Shown in pieces: positions 38,868 through 50,436 of a DNA stretch of 64,000 nt (position 1 is the first letter of the stretch; the number at the start of each line of letters is the position of its first letter). The notes beneath the pieces were generated by a model. That model did not search any database. It had not been told where the DNA came from and saw nothing but the letters and a program-made list of their open reading frames with translations. Source of the stretch: Oreocharis arfaki (Eukaryota > Chordata > Aves > Passeriformes > Paramythiidae); assembly GCA_013398015.1 (NCBI GenBank), contig VZRR01013406.1:1222595-1286594 (forward strand). Direction: 5' to 3'. The position numbers and the translations under genes were made by a program.

Positions 38868-39514
38868 TGTCCTGGTTTGAGAGAAATCCGGAGGAAAATA
38901 TCCTCTGATGGAAGGCAGGTTACAACTGCCCCTCCCCCACCAGGTTCAGGAAAGAAATTTTCCTCGGAGGAAAGTGAAAGGGAAAAAAACCTATTTATTC
39001 AACAAACACACAGGAAAAGAATAATATATATATTAACGTTAAATAATAAAACCTCTTGCTGTGGAGAGAAACCTGGGAAGATTTTAGAGTCTTTCTGTAG
39101 GTGTAGTCTCTCTCCTCCTCTTTGGAGCCAGGTTTTTCAGCCTAGGCCCCCTCTGGACCTCAGAGGAGAGTTCTCCCAGTGGGTTTTGGAGTTCTGAACC
39201 GTTCCAGAAGAGAAGAAGAAGAAGCTGAAGTCCAAGGAAAAAAAGAAAAACTTCTCCTTCTCTCTCTGGAGAAACAGAGCTGAAAGCTTGGAAAAACCAG
39301 AAGGTGCTTTCCTCTGCTCTGCCGCAGCAGAAGCACGCAGAGGAGTAGAGTGACCTTGGAGCACAAAACTGCTTTGAAAAGTTTGTGGAATACTCCTGGC
39401 TTTTTTTTTCTCTCTCTCTTGCACCCATTTTTAAAGACAAAGAAAGGCATAGGAATCATGTCTGGGCATAGAGTGGCGATAGGGGATACATCATCATAAA
39501 GTCACCCCAAGACA
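38868..39514 (-). mobile_element. Solo ERV LTR with perfect 5-bp target-site duplication
   Basis: This 647-base element starts TGTCCTGGTTTGAGAG and ends CCCCAAGACA on the plus strand, giving TG...CA termini. It is flanked by CTTAT on both sides (38863-38867 and 39515-39519), which proves both ends. The sense strand is inferred to be minus. There, an AATAAA (plus-strand 38995-39000) lies about 130 bases from the 3' end with an AT-rich TATA-like stretch just before it. The plus-strand AATAAA at 39045 would be badly placed. A 5-bp duplication is typical of ERVL-class elements. No gag/pol frame or second LTR is adjacent, so it is a solo LTR. The 118-, 106-, 99- and 95-codon frames crossing it are not retroviral proteins. 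Confidence 0.9.
38995..39000 (-). terminator. LTR poly(A) signal on the minus strand
   Basis: Reads AATAAA on the minus strand, about 130 bases from the minus-strand 3' end of the LTR. This placement supports the antisense orientation. Confidence 0.55.
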
Positions 39515-39519
39515 CTTAT
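39515..39519. repeat. Target-site duplication, right copy (CTTAT)
   Basis: Exact pentamer matching 38863-38867 across the LTR. Confidence 0.88.
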
Positions 39520-42500
39520 TTTCTAACTTTGACTAGGAAAAGGATAACTTTTGCAGAAGACCAAGTTTTCATTAATAGTTCAATGTACCTTAGATGTGCT
39601 TTTGGTCTCACTTCAGATCCATTCAACTACCTGTGCAACTCCCAGTTTGATAAACCAAGATTCAGCTATTGGCAATCATGTTCAAAAATCATGAGGCTGA
39701 AACCCAAGTTGTTTAGCCTACAGTTCTTTAACTAGTAGGTTGTGTAGAAAGGACAGCCTCTCCTCATAGTGCAGTACTGAGTAGGCTGGCACAACTCATT
39801 TATCATTCGTGCTTTCAGAACGCAGTTGTGAGGCAAAGTTAAATTAAATCCCAAATCCACCTTCAACCCTTTTGAGCCTGGAATCACATCAGAATTATTC
39901 TACACAATTTGCAGGGGTGTAAAGGGGGTGGGGGTGGGAATTATGAAGGATTAAAACTGAAAGCAAGAATCCCTCCTTTGGCAACAGAAAATTATATCCC
40001 CTTCTATGCCTAAAGAATGGACTTACAGTCTTACCAAATGTGGCTGTATAGAGGAAGCTTGGATTTACAGACAAAAGCAAAAAAAATAAAAGAAAATGGG
40101 TGGGACCAACTTCAAAAACTGCCTTGGAAATTATGGATTTCACAGTACATTAAAAAGGAAATATTCTCCTTCTGCCCAGTACTTTATTGCTTTTCTTTTT
40201 TGTTTTATTCTTCTTTTTTAACTTACAGATTTTTTTTTTTTAATGTGAAAAACACACAAAAATTGTGGGGTGATAAAATACTGAAAAAAACACCTCAGGA
40301 AGAAGAAATAAGATTCTAGAAATAACATTTTATTTTAAAAAAAATGCTACCCAGTGAGGTCACTCAGAAACTCTCCAGAAAATAAATCAATTCATATAAA
40401 TAATCTTCCTTTTTGTAATCTTTATTATTGAGCCCTTCATTTCATTCCTCCCCTCCACTGCTTTATGAGACTCCTGCACATTTCTACTTTACAGGGTTAT
40501 GGAAGGAAACGAAAGGCTCTTTATATACCACATATCAGCAAACCAAATGACATCTGACAACTGCTTCAGATACGCCACCTCTTAATCCACTTCCTGCTGG
40601 GTTTTATTTTGATTCTGGGTTGTGGCTTTCTGTTGTTTGGAGGTTTTCTGTTTTGGTTTTTAGTCAGGGAACTAGATAATTAAAGAAAGAAAAAAAGTAA
40701 AATCATCAGCTGCAAAAGAACAAATTGACTAAGTGGCAAATCTAATTCCAGCATTATGGGTTTTTCTTAAAGAGAGGAAACAGGTGTTCTAGTTTAAAAG
40801 AGTGTGAATAAAAATAAAAAATAATATTGCTCAAATGTGTTTATACAAGGAACAACCATTAACCACTAATCATTAATGCAGCTTGTATTTATTCCTTATA
40901 TTCCACAAAGATATTCAGGAAATATAAGAGTTACATCTATCCATTTCAAAACTGAGAATGGAAGAAAATACCATAGTGTGATAAAACATCATTTCATTAA
41001 AATTTCATTAAGCTCTGTAGAGTTTTAATTTATTGACTTCATAAAGAAAACATCTTTGTACCTCATGTAAGAAGCAAGTATTGAAAGACCTGAAGTTAAT
41101 TATATAGTGAAATATTTTAATACTACATTGAATTGATTATACTTCTTTCCAAAATCAGTAAAAAATGCTTGAATTATAACAATAGAAAATCGAGAAACAA
41201 AAACTAAGCCATCGAAATCAGAATAAGATACATTTTAAAAAACAGAAGAATAGAACAAAGAAGCCCGAAAAGTGACACTGAAAGCAATCCAGAGTTTGAA
41301 ATTGTTCAATTGTTCACAGTCACATTGAACTAAAGATTATTACTCAGATGAGGGATGATTTATTTAAACAGGATGTTATATAAACTTAAGAGTACGACTC
41401 AAAATTGTTGTGAAAACAATTCCATGGATTATACATCTCTTCTTAAAGAAAAGCACTTCAGCTGGGGAGAGCTGAGGTGAGCAGCATTGGGGGTTTTTTT
41501 GCTTGAAATCAAACTGGGCAATTTCAAAGTATGCCCAAACCACTGAACCACTGAAAGGTAGTCTGCATTCCTCTTACTACAAGGATATATATTTTACTCA
41601 TGGAGCCCTACACAGGTTATATGACGTAGCCTCACAGTGAAGGAGGAGCCTCTATAGTGATGACTGTTTACTGTTCATGTTCTATTAAAGTCTGGTCGTG
41701 TCTCACCATATTAAGTCACTTTTTGCATGTGTGGGAATCACCAAGTATTTTGCGGCTACTCAAAGTACAAGCAGCTAGAGAAATACACCACACTCCTAAA
41801 ATGCAGCATCAGACTCCAGACCATGGTTAAGCATGCAATGAGCTTTTAACTGAAAATCATGACTGTGTTTTTCCTATTGTATTTGAATTGTATGCCCCAC
41901 ACACCTTTTCTTCATACTTGTCTTCTACATCTTCCTCTACACAGTTGACAGAAACAAAGTAACCAATTGCAGCCAACCTACTGAACATCTAAAACCACTA
42001 AATACTAAATTTGTATTTTTCAAATTACAACATGCAGACTTAATTAATACAAATATTTTGCATTACAGAAAGATGTGACTGGTTGGCAGTAAACATTTAA
42101 TATTTCTTTTTATGTAAGACAGTAAGTCTGTACAATGTTTGGATTATCTACTTCCCAATTCCTTCTGTCCATTAAAGCTAGCAAATGGATACTATGGATT
42201 ACAACTGAAAATTCAAATATTAGTCCAAATCCAAACTATTCCATTTAGTCAGACAGAACATAAATGTAAATCTTTGTGTATGAAAAATTAGTTTTGTTGT
42301 ATGGCAGATTTGCCCTCAGTTGTCTCTCTTAATAGTCTTCTATTAGTTAGGCAGATAATTTTTTTTCAGTTTCAGAGATCAGCTGGTGCTCTTCCTTTAT
42401 TTGAATTCTTACTTTTGGTGTTGGAAGGTGCACTTCTGTGAGGCTACCAAGCCCTCTAAGAATGTGGCACCACTAATTACCCAAAGACCTGGCAGCACAC

Positions 42501-43584
42501 TTTTAGCATCCAAGAGCATACTTCAGCATGATGCATAAATAAAGGTTTGTAAGATGTTCTGTCATTCCGATTGACTTTATGATGAACGACTGCACTCCCC
42601 TCTATCTTTTGAATATATTCGCCACATTTGAATATGTTTCACAAAGGGAGCTGCCTTAAACACATTAATGAAATTCTTACAGGTTTCATTAAAAAAATAG
42701 CTGAGATCATTAAAGAATAATTTATAAGTTAGGACCTTGTGTAATCAAGTGACAACCCCCATACATTAAGTCAGCACACTGTGGTTAGTACGCAGCTGTA
42801 CATGTGTGCTGTGGTTTCTCCTCAGCTGCACATATCAGGTAGAAGGGCTACAGCGGGGACAAGGAAGAAAAACTAGGGGATGAGGAACAAGTCTATAGAC
42901 CACCCAGGGATGTTAACTCTGTTATTCATGCAACAGCTTTGCTTGACTTCTAGCAGCCAGTTCTGGAAGAAACCCAATATATCAAAATCTCTCTTTTGGA
43001 GTTAAGATGAAATTTGTCATTCTATGAGTTTTGTGTTGGACTCTTACCTGTGTATTTGCTGTGCTGCACAAGACTTCAGATATTATCTCAGTGAGACAAA
43101 TGGGGTTATGATAATGGAATATATCTAGTTCTTTTTGTTACTAGTTTTGTACTGGAGTTTGAATACTTGCCGACTGGCTTGGCTGTGCCTGTTCTCGGTG
43201 GTTCATTTATTTTTTTCAGTAGCAGGAATGCTTAGCCTCTCCAGTTTTGATGAGAAGTCAGGTATGATACTGGATTCCTGCACCTTTTTTTTAATGTAAA
43301 CAAGACACAGAGCTGCTTTCTGCTTTTTTTCCTTCAAGAATGCTGTCACCCCAGAGCTCACTGGGTGTCAACGGAATTGTGTTTAGTAGAGATGCTGATG
43401 AACAGGTTGACACTTACATTGTTTGAATGACAAGTGACTTAGCAGCACTGATAAAAGAAAATAAAAGGATTATAACCAGCAACCTAATGGCTGCAAGCAA
43501 AGGTGAGTACTAAAAAATGGAAAGGCCTTGTGCAAGTCCTAGAGCCAATACAGAGCAAACACTGCAGAAATGTCTCTAGTTTAT
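39520..43584. other. AT-rich non-coding stretch
   Basis: No supported gene, RNA gene or recognised transposon. T-rich and A-rich tracts lie near 40230-40245 and 40330-40345. The segment 42600-42780 contains several ATTAAT/TTAAT words and could be a conserved element, without further support. Confidence 0.45.
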
Positions 43585-44409
43585 TCCTCTGAGAGGGGCC
43601 AATTTGATTTTTATTCATGCCTCAACCTGTGTTATTCCTGTAAGAGCTGTACATGTGCTGGCAGCCCTGTCCTGGGGAGGCTTCACCTGGCAGCCGATGA
43701 GGGCAGAGAAAGCTTCCACCATTGGCTGTGAGCAACGCCCCACTTGCCAGGGAGACAGATACCCCGATGCCCGGGAAATGGGGCTGGGGGAGGAGCCTTA
43801 ACTCATAGAAGCAGTTAACTGCAATGCAATGGCTGCCACTTTGCTTTGGGTTGCTTGGAGGGATTGGGGCTTCCTCGGAGGGTCTGATTCAGGGAAGTTA
43901 GGGTTAAGCAATGATTTATGAGGGGATAGAGAGCCAGCTGCATGCTAAACAATGTATCTGGCTTGTTCAACAGTTAGTGCACTTGCCAAGCAGAAAAGGG
44001 ACAATGTGAGACCATTGATAAGGAGAAGTAGCCATGACCAGAGATCCTGCTTCAGACCCCGAAACCAGCTCAAACTAGCTTCGAGGTTTGGACTTGGACC
44101 AAGGGACCAAGGAACATGCGCAAAGAGGCAGGGTGAAAAGTCCAGCTCTGAAGAAGACTCGTTTACTTCATCTTGAGTCCCCTCCCCACGACCAGCAGGA
44201 GGCACTGCGCAAGCACAGAGCATATGGAAATTACTTTGGAACTCATTATAATACAAAGCAGGGCGAGGCGGGGCTACGTAAGAAATACCTATAGGCATAT
44301 TGAGCAATATAATGAGGATGTAACTTGTAACTCGATATATGCCAAGCCGAGTGCCGCAGACAGCGTACACGTTTTCGGAGGAATTATTCTCCCGTGCGTC
44401 CAGCACCGA

Positions 44410-44415
44410 AATAAA
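44410..44415 (+). terminator. Poly(A) signal (AATAAA), inner
   Basis: AATAAA in GCACCGAAATAAAAGAC. Followed within 60 bases by a G-run, the usual arrangement of a retroviral R/U5 junction. Confidence 0.45.
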
Positions 44416-44961
44416 AGACATACCTACTTCACAACTTATGAGTTGGGGGGGTCTTTCCGCCTATCAGTCAGCTTGGCCCTTCTTCCCCCGCCCTCGCTTT
44501 TCTCCCCTGTGGTCCTGTCTCCCTGCTCGTGCCTGCTTCACTGTGCTTCACCATCTCCGTGAACCACAATGACTTTGTGATCTGCTGGCTCCCCGATGGA
44601 GCAGGCACCCCCGCACGCAGCACAAGCCCACCTGCAGCCACAGCCACTGTCTGCAGCACGAGCCCGCCTGCACCCGGCGGTGCCCGCAGCCGCTGCGCCT
44701 TGTACCCAGCCGGTTCTCTGCTGACGGAAGGGACATGCAGCCTGCTCCTGCTTGGAATCACGTCCGGCCCGCTAGGGGAGCTATTCAGATGCACTGTGCT
44801 ATGCAGCAGACACACTCCGTCTGCTGAGCTGGCACCGACAAAGCGCACAGAGTTCCTGCGGTAACACTGTCCCCATCTTCTATTTCTTTCTGTTTATCTC
44901 TCCTTTCCCTCTCTACTCTCTTTTCTACCCCCCTTTGGTAGGAACACTTACCCTTTCTATC

Positions 44962-44967
44962 AATAAA
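44962..44967 (+). terminator. Poly(A) signal (AATAAA), distal
   Basis: AATAAA in CTATCAATAAATGGTTC, about 105 bases before the right end of the candidate LTR, a normal distance for an LTR poly(A) signal. Confidence 0.5.
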
Positions 44968-45075
44968 TGGTTCTCAGATATAATATTGCCGCGTTTGCGC
45001 TTCATTTTCATCCCAAAAATCTGTCAAAAGGAATCCTCCCTGACTCCTTCTTTTATTGTGGAACGGGACATCCTC

Positions 45076-46239
45076 TCAGTAAAAAGCTTGTGAATCACAA
45101 AGCTGAAAGTTGTGCTGTGCCATTGCAAAGATGGAAGTTGTTGGCACCAGTAATGGTAGCAGCAATAAACCAGCTTTTTTAAGGTATTTCAACCCTACTG
45201 TTCAGAGTGATTTGCTCCCTGCTCCTTCCTTCATATTTAGGTCTACTGCACAGGTTGAGGAAACTCCATTCTTGGAGCTTTTCAAGAATTTTCAAGCTAC
45301 TCACTGTGTCTACACAATCACAGCTGACCTGACCTAGTGCTGGAAATACTCACACATTCATTCGTCAAATCACACTGAAAAAAAATTCCATCACCCTAAT
45401 CAGTTCTGGGTTAGTAGCAACAAGAAAAAAAAACAAAAGCAACCAAAGTGGAACAGAAAAGACCATTTTTGACAGTTCATTCAACCAGCGCTTGTTCCTC
45501 CCTAAACAATTTTTTCAAGACGGTCATCTACAAGTCTGACACATTTCACTTGTAAAAGGCTTGAAGTCTCTTCTTCTTTGCACTTTCTGCAAAGTGAAAA
45601 ATTTATCTCACCACATAACTCACAATAATGAATAACTGCATTTAATCAAGTGTGAAAACACTGAATTGAGCAGAGAGCAAGGCAAGAGAGGGCCAAATGA
45701 AGGCAAACTTACTGCTCATACTCTGGGACAGGGGCAGCTGTTCCAACACATTGGCAAGAAAGGGGTCTCATGGGGCAGAGAACAGAATGGCACTCTGGAT
45801 GTCAAAATGCCTTACTACAGTTTTGAAGCTAAAGCCTGCAGAATCCAGTTGTGGTAGGAAAATGTCTTTAAGAGGAAAGAAAGTCTTTTGTGAAAGGAAG
45901 AGAAGAGGAGGCTGAAGGACAAAAGTATCCTTCAACCAGTTAATGGGGCAAACTGAAAAGATCCTAATGAAACAAGAAAGAGTTATTTTTTTAACCTTAA
46001 GTGCTACATTTTCATCAAGAGCATGAGAAATGCGAGAATGATAGCAGCAAGCCATGAAGTGGAAGAATAGGAGAGGACAGATCAGTGGTGGACTAACATT
46101 GAGAGTGAAATACCGACTCTAGAAATTCACAATGCGATGAAAATATATGTATTTTCAGGGCCAAATAAACTACTGTCAAACTCATGCATGCATACAAGGC
46201 ACAGTCTCTGTCCTTTGTTTTTTGTTATACTAAGAATGC
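45076..46239. other. Non-coding stretch
   Basis: No recognised gene or repeat. Frames of 75-95 codons look random. Confidence 0.45.
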
Positions 46240-46410
46240 AGATTGTTGATAAAGATACTGGTTGATACAGAGCTGGCCCCAACACTGAGCCCTGGGGAAC
46301 ATCCCTTCTGACCAGCTGCCAGGTGGATGTAACTTCATCCACTTTTTGGGCTCAGACATCCAGTCAGTGTTTCACCCAGAGAATAGTGCACTTGTCCATA
46401 GGGATCAGGA
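46240..46410 (-). mobile_element. CR1 LINE ORF2 fragment with reverse-transcriptase motif
   Basis: A CR1 fragment from within the reverse-transcriptase region, sense on the minus strand. The minus-strand translation shows VPQGSVLGPAL (codons about 15-25 of the frame 46342-46127), the conserved reverse-transcriptase 'PQGS..GP.LF' block of CR1-type LINEs. Just beyond it the frame loses the expected continuation, so the segment is decayed. On the plus strand the antisense text 'CTGAGCCCTGGGGAACATCC' and 'TCCAGTCAGTGTTTCACCCA' are also characteristic. Neither the 5' part nor the 3' untranslated tail is present, so this is an internal fragment. Confidence 0.85.
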
Positions 46411-49162
46411 AGCTGATTATAAATAAGCATTGCACAGAATAAACCATGTTTGTTCAATTCACATCCTTAAAAAATAACTGAAGAAAAAAAATCACCAAAA
46501 TGCTGAAGGAATGAGTGTCTTTAATACTTCCTACTTGTTAAAACTATCTGTTTAATACGAGGGTTTAATTTATTCCAAATATTAAAAATACAGAGAAGCT
46601 TTAGGGGAAAAGCCAAGCCAGATACAGCAAGATAAGCACAACACTAAATAATACAGGCTATGTATTTCCACCCCTCAAATACATCATGCTTGTTTGTGAG
46701 GAAGGGTAAACACCATGGCAAACACTAGGAAAGCGGCCCAGGCCTGGACCTTAGAACATTTGAGAATAGCTTCACCCTTGCAAAATGCCTCTGCCACACG
46801 TGGTTAGGGACATTAGGAAAGAATGAAAATAGATAGCACATTCAGTCACCCAAAGCTCTTGAGATGTGGCCTTCACTGTTTTAGCACAGAAGTGAGGTAC
46901 ACACAGACTCTCTCATACCTACCCCTTGTCCTTTCAAGCATGCTTTTGCAGCACTGGTTTCAGCATAATCAGTTTTGTGGATTTCCCTTCATCTCTTTCT
47001 CCATCTCTGCAGGGAACTATTTTGTGCAGTGGCAAAACACAGCAACAAGATATATCTGCCACTTCCTGAATATTTTACTGAAGTCTCCACACACACAGAA
47101 CTTATTCTCTCCACACACAACAGAACTTTTTCTAGTAGCCTACAGGTTTTTTCAGTTACAGCTGTTGTCTGAGGCATAGCACTGTTTCACTCCTAAAACA
47201 GTTACCCTATACAAAAAGTCTTTCAAACACACAGTAGAAAAGAGAAGGGACTGTCTCAGGAAGTTCACTGATTATTGTCTTACTTATTTACTGACTTTTT
47301 CTGGTGCTCTCTCTGTGAAAATAAATACTGTCCAATAAAATATATAGCAGCTTTGTAAGGATAAAGGGACAGATCTTTTCTTCTTGTCTTCCTTAGCTAG
47401 AGATTATTTTTTTAGGTGTGTAATTTTGTCCTTATTTCACAAAGAACACAATGAAAAATTAAAGATACAACACTCTTCTGATGTGCTGTTGATACCATTT
47501 CCCCATTCCTGATTATTTACCCACAGCCAGCTTCTGTGCTTCTTCTATAATTAACAATAAGCAGTAGAAAGTAAGTCCTACTACAGGAGAGATATGTCTA
47601 TTTCCTACACTCACGGTAACAAGTTTGAAAACCATCTTTGACTGGAAACTTTTGTGTTTCAGATCCTCTGAAGGTGGATGAAAATGTCTGGTTTTGTTTG
47701 AGTGCCTTCATTAAGAGTTCAGCAGGTTCTGCGCTCTCTCATACTGAGAGTTCAGAAGATTTGAATACATCTGGGAAAACTCCTCCGTATTCATGCCTCT
47801 CCTCCTGCAATAGAAATTGTCTCTCATGACTATTGTTCTGTCAGGATTATAGTCTAGAGAGGAAGAATTTGTATTAAAAAGTATGAAGCTTGCCCTCTAA
47901 ACTGGGTATCTGGCACATTCTTATCCAGTCCCCCAGAGAGAGAGCCATGTGGCCTCAGCAAGATGGCGATAAGCAATCTCCTAGGCAGGACTGGAGTGGT
48001 TCCCTTTCATTCTAACAGCTGGAATCTCAAAATATTCTCCAGGTAAGCTGGCAAAGCAGCATTTTGGAACCTTTCCAAACTGAGACCTACCTGCCTTTTT
48101 CTTACACGGAAAAATAGGTAGGGAAAACACACTGCAAACAAAGCTCCATGCAGAACACTGATAATTTTCCATGCAACACCCCTCATTAAATGGGTAAACA
48201 GGAAGACGGTTGGCTCAGAAGATGAGTCAGAATGCCTACTGCAAAAACTTTCTGAAGATAGGTTCCCCTTGAAGGTAAGACAGCAAACTCAAGCTAAAGC
48301 ATGGTAACTAGCTTGAAAAACATCTTTTTTACTGAAGGCTTTTGTGCTTACATAGCTAAAAACAAAACCTGAAATGAGAACATGAGCAAACCACTTTTTT
48401 AAAGTAATATGGCCAACTCCAACTCTACTCCAAACTTCCACACCTATCACATTCTCTTTCCTTTTTTTTTCTTATCCTCTTCCAGTATTTGCAAGAAAAT
48501 CAAGCATTGCTCAAAAAGAATACATCCTTTCCTGGCCCTATTCTCAGGATTTACTTCTTATACAATTCAATCTATATTTATAGCTCTTTTCAGGTCACCT
48601 GTTTATGTGTAAATACAAAACTTTGTACTCAAAAATAAACAGCTAAGAATCTATGGGTGATACACTAGCATGTAGGGTTACATCCGATGGAGCGAAGAAC
48701 AAGTCAATTATACATTGCTTTTTTCTCAGGTTAGAATGCTCTCTAGGCCTTATGCATTGTCTTCAGCTAATGGGCTGCAGATTAGCACCAGCTTTTGGAA
48801 CCTCATGCTGCCCTTCACAGAAACTGGCGAAATCACTTTGCCGTGAACAAGAATTCATTTGGAATTCTGCACCACTTGTCCTCTTGAGTTACTTCTTTTC
48901 CTCTTTGTGTTTCTCAACTAGCCTTACTTTCGCTTTATTTCCTAATCTCCTTCCCATACCCACTGTATTCCACCCCTTCCGGCTGTCCTGCTTCCCCAGT
49001 GCCTTCTCTCCAGAGCTGCAGGTCCATACTCTCAATCAGCTATCCCGCCACCCTTACACAACACGTCTTTGTGGCTCACACAACACAGGTTTATGCACCC
49101 ACAAAACTGTGCTGCTGACGTGCACAGAGGTGTCTTCTACACCCAGCCATTGACACCACCAC
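46411..49162. other. Non-coding stretch
   Basis: No supported gene. It includes the longest frame of the window (166 codons, 48653-49153, plus), whose translation has no recognised domain, no codon-use signal and no homologous feel. I treat it as chance. Confidence 0.4.
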
Positions 49163-49258
49163 CCCTCACTGCCCTGTAGAAAGGCAAGAGTAAACATTAC
49201 AAAAATGAGTCCCTCATTGCCCTGTAGAAAGACAAGAGTAAACATTACAAAAATGAGT
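49163..49258. repeat. 48-bp tandem duplication (two copies)
   Basis: Copies at 49163-49210 and 49211-49258 start CCCTCA and end AAAAATGAGT. They differ at only two positions (C/T in CACTGCC versus CATTGCC, and G/A in AAGGCAAG versus AAGACAAG). The unit is a multiple of three, so the minus-strand frame across it shows a repeated peptide, but nothing suggests it is translated. High identity implies a recent duplication. Confidence 0.93.
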
Positions 49259-49429
49259 CCCTTTCATGCCTGGCACCAGTTTGGGTATTTAGGACCACAG
49301 CACAGACTATTCAGACACAGGAATGTGCAGCAGTATAACTAAACAGAGCATTTAACTTCAACGAAAAAAATGGTGGAAAACCAAGGAATAGTAGCAAATG
49401 AGAGAGCCACCAAGCAAAGCAGTGAGCTT

Positions 49430-49596
49430 AGAATCACAGAATGGTCTGGGTTAGAAGAGACCTTAAAGATCATCTAGTTCCAGCCCCTCTGCCATGGGAA
49501 GGGATGCCACTCACTGGATCAGTTTACTCAGAGCCCTATCCAACTTGGCCTTCAACACTTCCAGGGATGGCACATCCACAACCTCTCTGGGCAACC
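49430..49596 (-). mobile_element. CR1 LINE 3' end, antisense, little diverged
   Basis: The plus strand reads the classic antisense CR1 end: 'AGAATCACAGAATGGTCTGG', 'ACCTTAAAGATCATCTAGTT', 'CCATGGGAAGGGATGCCACT', 'CTTCAACACTTCCAGGGATG' and 'CACAACCTCTCTGGGCAACC'. It starts exactly at the element's 3' terminus. It is the best preserved CR1 copy in the window and so probably the youngest. It is truncated after about 167 bases. The 110- and 68-codon plus frames over it are spurious. Confidence 0.96.
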
Positions 49597-49850
49597 ATCC
49601 CAGCTTCCCAGCTGTTTCTGTCCTGTGCTCACAAACAACTCTCCAGGTACTCTCCACACAGCTTGACCTTCAAGACAGCCAGGTTTATTCACACAGCTAG
49701 ATACAGCCCTGGAACTAAAGCTGCAGATTCAGATAAACAGGCTTGCTCATTACTTGTCTTTAAGCATTTTTAACACCTTTTTTCACTACAAAACACATCA
49801 CAGAAAAATTTAGATGAAGCCTGTGTGCCTAAAAAATGTCTTTAATTAAT
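49597..49850. other. Short non-coding gap
   Basis: No recognised content between the CR1 copy and the LTR. Confidence 0.5.
49846..49850. repeat. Target-site duplication, left copy (TTAAT)
   Basis: Exact match to 50437-50441 across the LTR. The local AT-rich sequence makes a chance match somewhat easier than for CTTAT. Confidence 0.82.
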
Positions 49851-50436
49851 TGTCCTGGGTTGCAGTGTATTCTATTACCATCTTCGTGAGCTGTGAAACC
49901 AGGTGGGGCAGTGTTTCTTTGCCTCCTCCCTCCGGACTATCTTCTGTTAATGGGAGCATTTGTGCCTTGCCAAAGGACCCATAGATAACGGGCTCTGGGC
50001 TATCTCCTGTTAATGGACCCATTGGTGCCTCACCACCCCATTGTGAGATGCTCTGCCCGGGAGGAGGAACTGAATGCTTCCTACCTGGATATAATCAGAG
50101 GTTTTTCAGGCACAAGGTAGCTTTCTCCACTGGACTTCAAGAGGACGAGAAGCTGCATCAACAGACCTTCAGGCGAAGACCGGACCCTTTTCCACAGGGC
50201 CACTGTTTTGCCAGAACTATCGCACCCACCCTGCTCACCGGGAGCCACCAGCGCTGCTGCCGGCTGTGNATATATATAAATTAATAAAGGACTGTTATTC
50301 CTATTTCTCATATCCTTGCCTGAAAGCCCCCTTAATTTCAAAGTTATAATAATCCGGAGGGAAGGGGGTTGCATTTCCCATTTCAAAGGGGGCTTCTGCC
50401 TCCCTTAAACAGACGCCTGTCTTTCAAACCAAGACA
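49851..50436 (+). mobile_element. Solo ERV LTR with 5-bp target-site duplication
   Basis: This 586-base element starts TGTCCTGGGTTGCAGTG and ends TTCAAACCAAGACA. It is flanked by TTAAT on both sides (49846-49850 and 50437-50441). Its U3 text ('GAAACCAGGTGGGGCAGTGT', 'CTCCCTCCGGACTATCTTCT') recalls a common songbird LTR family. A TATA-like ATATATATAAA and an AATAAA at 50283-50288 lie about 150 bases from the 3' end, fixing the plus orientation. An internal near-duplication (GGGAGCATTTGTGCCT and GGACCCATTGGTGCCT blocks, about 70 bases apart) is visible in U3. An ambiguous base N stands at 50269 beside the AT run. No retroviral gene follows: solo LTR, probably recent. Confidence 0.92.
50283..50288 (+). 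terminator. LTR poly(A) signal (AATAAA)
   Basis: AATAAA directly after the AT-rich TATA-like stretch, about 150 bases from the LTR's 3' end. Confidence 0.7.

Larger units (their letters stand above)
43590..45070 (+). mobile_element. Candidate long or nested LTR, GC- and CpG-rich
   Basis: The block starts TGAGAGGGGCC and ends GAACGGGACA. It is bracketed by TCCTC at 43585-43589 and 45071-45075, consistent with TG...CA ends and a 5-bp target duplication. Inside, GC and CpG content rise sharply (44170-44880), with a GC-box-like GGGCGAGGCGGGGC near 44262. Two AATAAA signals occur, at 44410-44415 and 44962-44967. The first is followed by 'GTTGGGGGGGTCTTTCCGCC', reminiscent of an ERV1-type U5, so a second LTR may be nested inside a first. 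At 1481 bases a single LTR would be unusually long. None of the frames inside (up to 158 codons) resembles gag, pol or env. Family assignment is uncertain; a CpG-island-like promoter is the alternative. Confidence 0.5.

Noticed and set aside
39045..39050. Plus-strand AATAAA as the poly(A) signal of the 38868-39514 LTR
   Set aside because: It would sit only about 180 bases from the 5' end and 460 from the 3' end. The minus-strand signal at 38995-39000 is better placed.
42785..42835. Possible hairpin from CAGCTGTACATGTG and CAGCTGCACATAT
   Set aside because: The two words are direct rather than inverted repeats, so they do not form a convincing stem.
43945..44562. Frames of 158 (minus) and 129 (plus) codons as possible retroviral genes
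   Set aside because: They lie inside the candidate LTR block, overlap each other on opposite strands and show no gag, pol or env motif.
48653..49153. Longest open frame in the window (166 codons, plus strand)
   Set aside because: No recognisable domain, no promoter or splice context, and composition like the other chance frames. Long random frames are expected in 64 kb.
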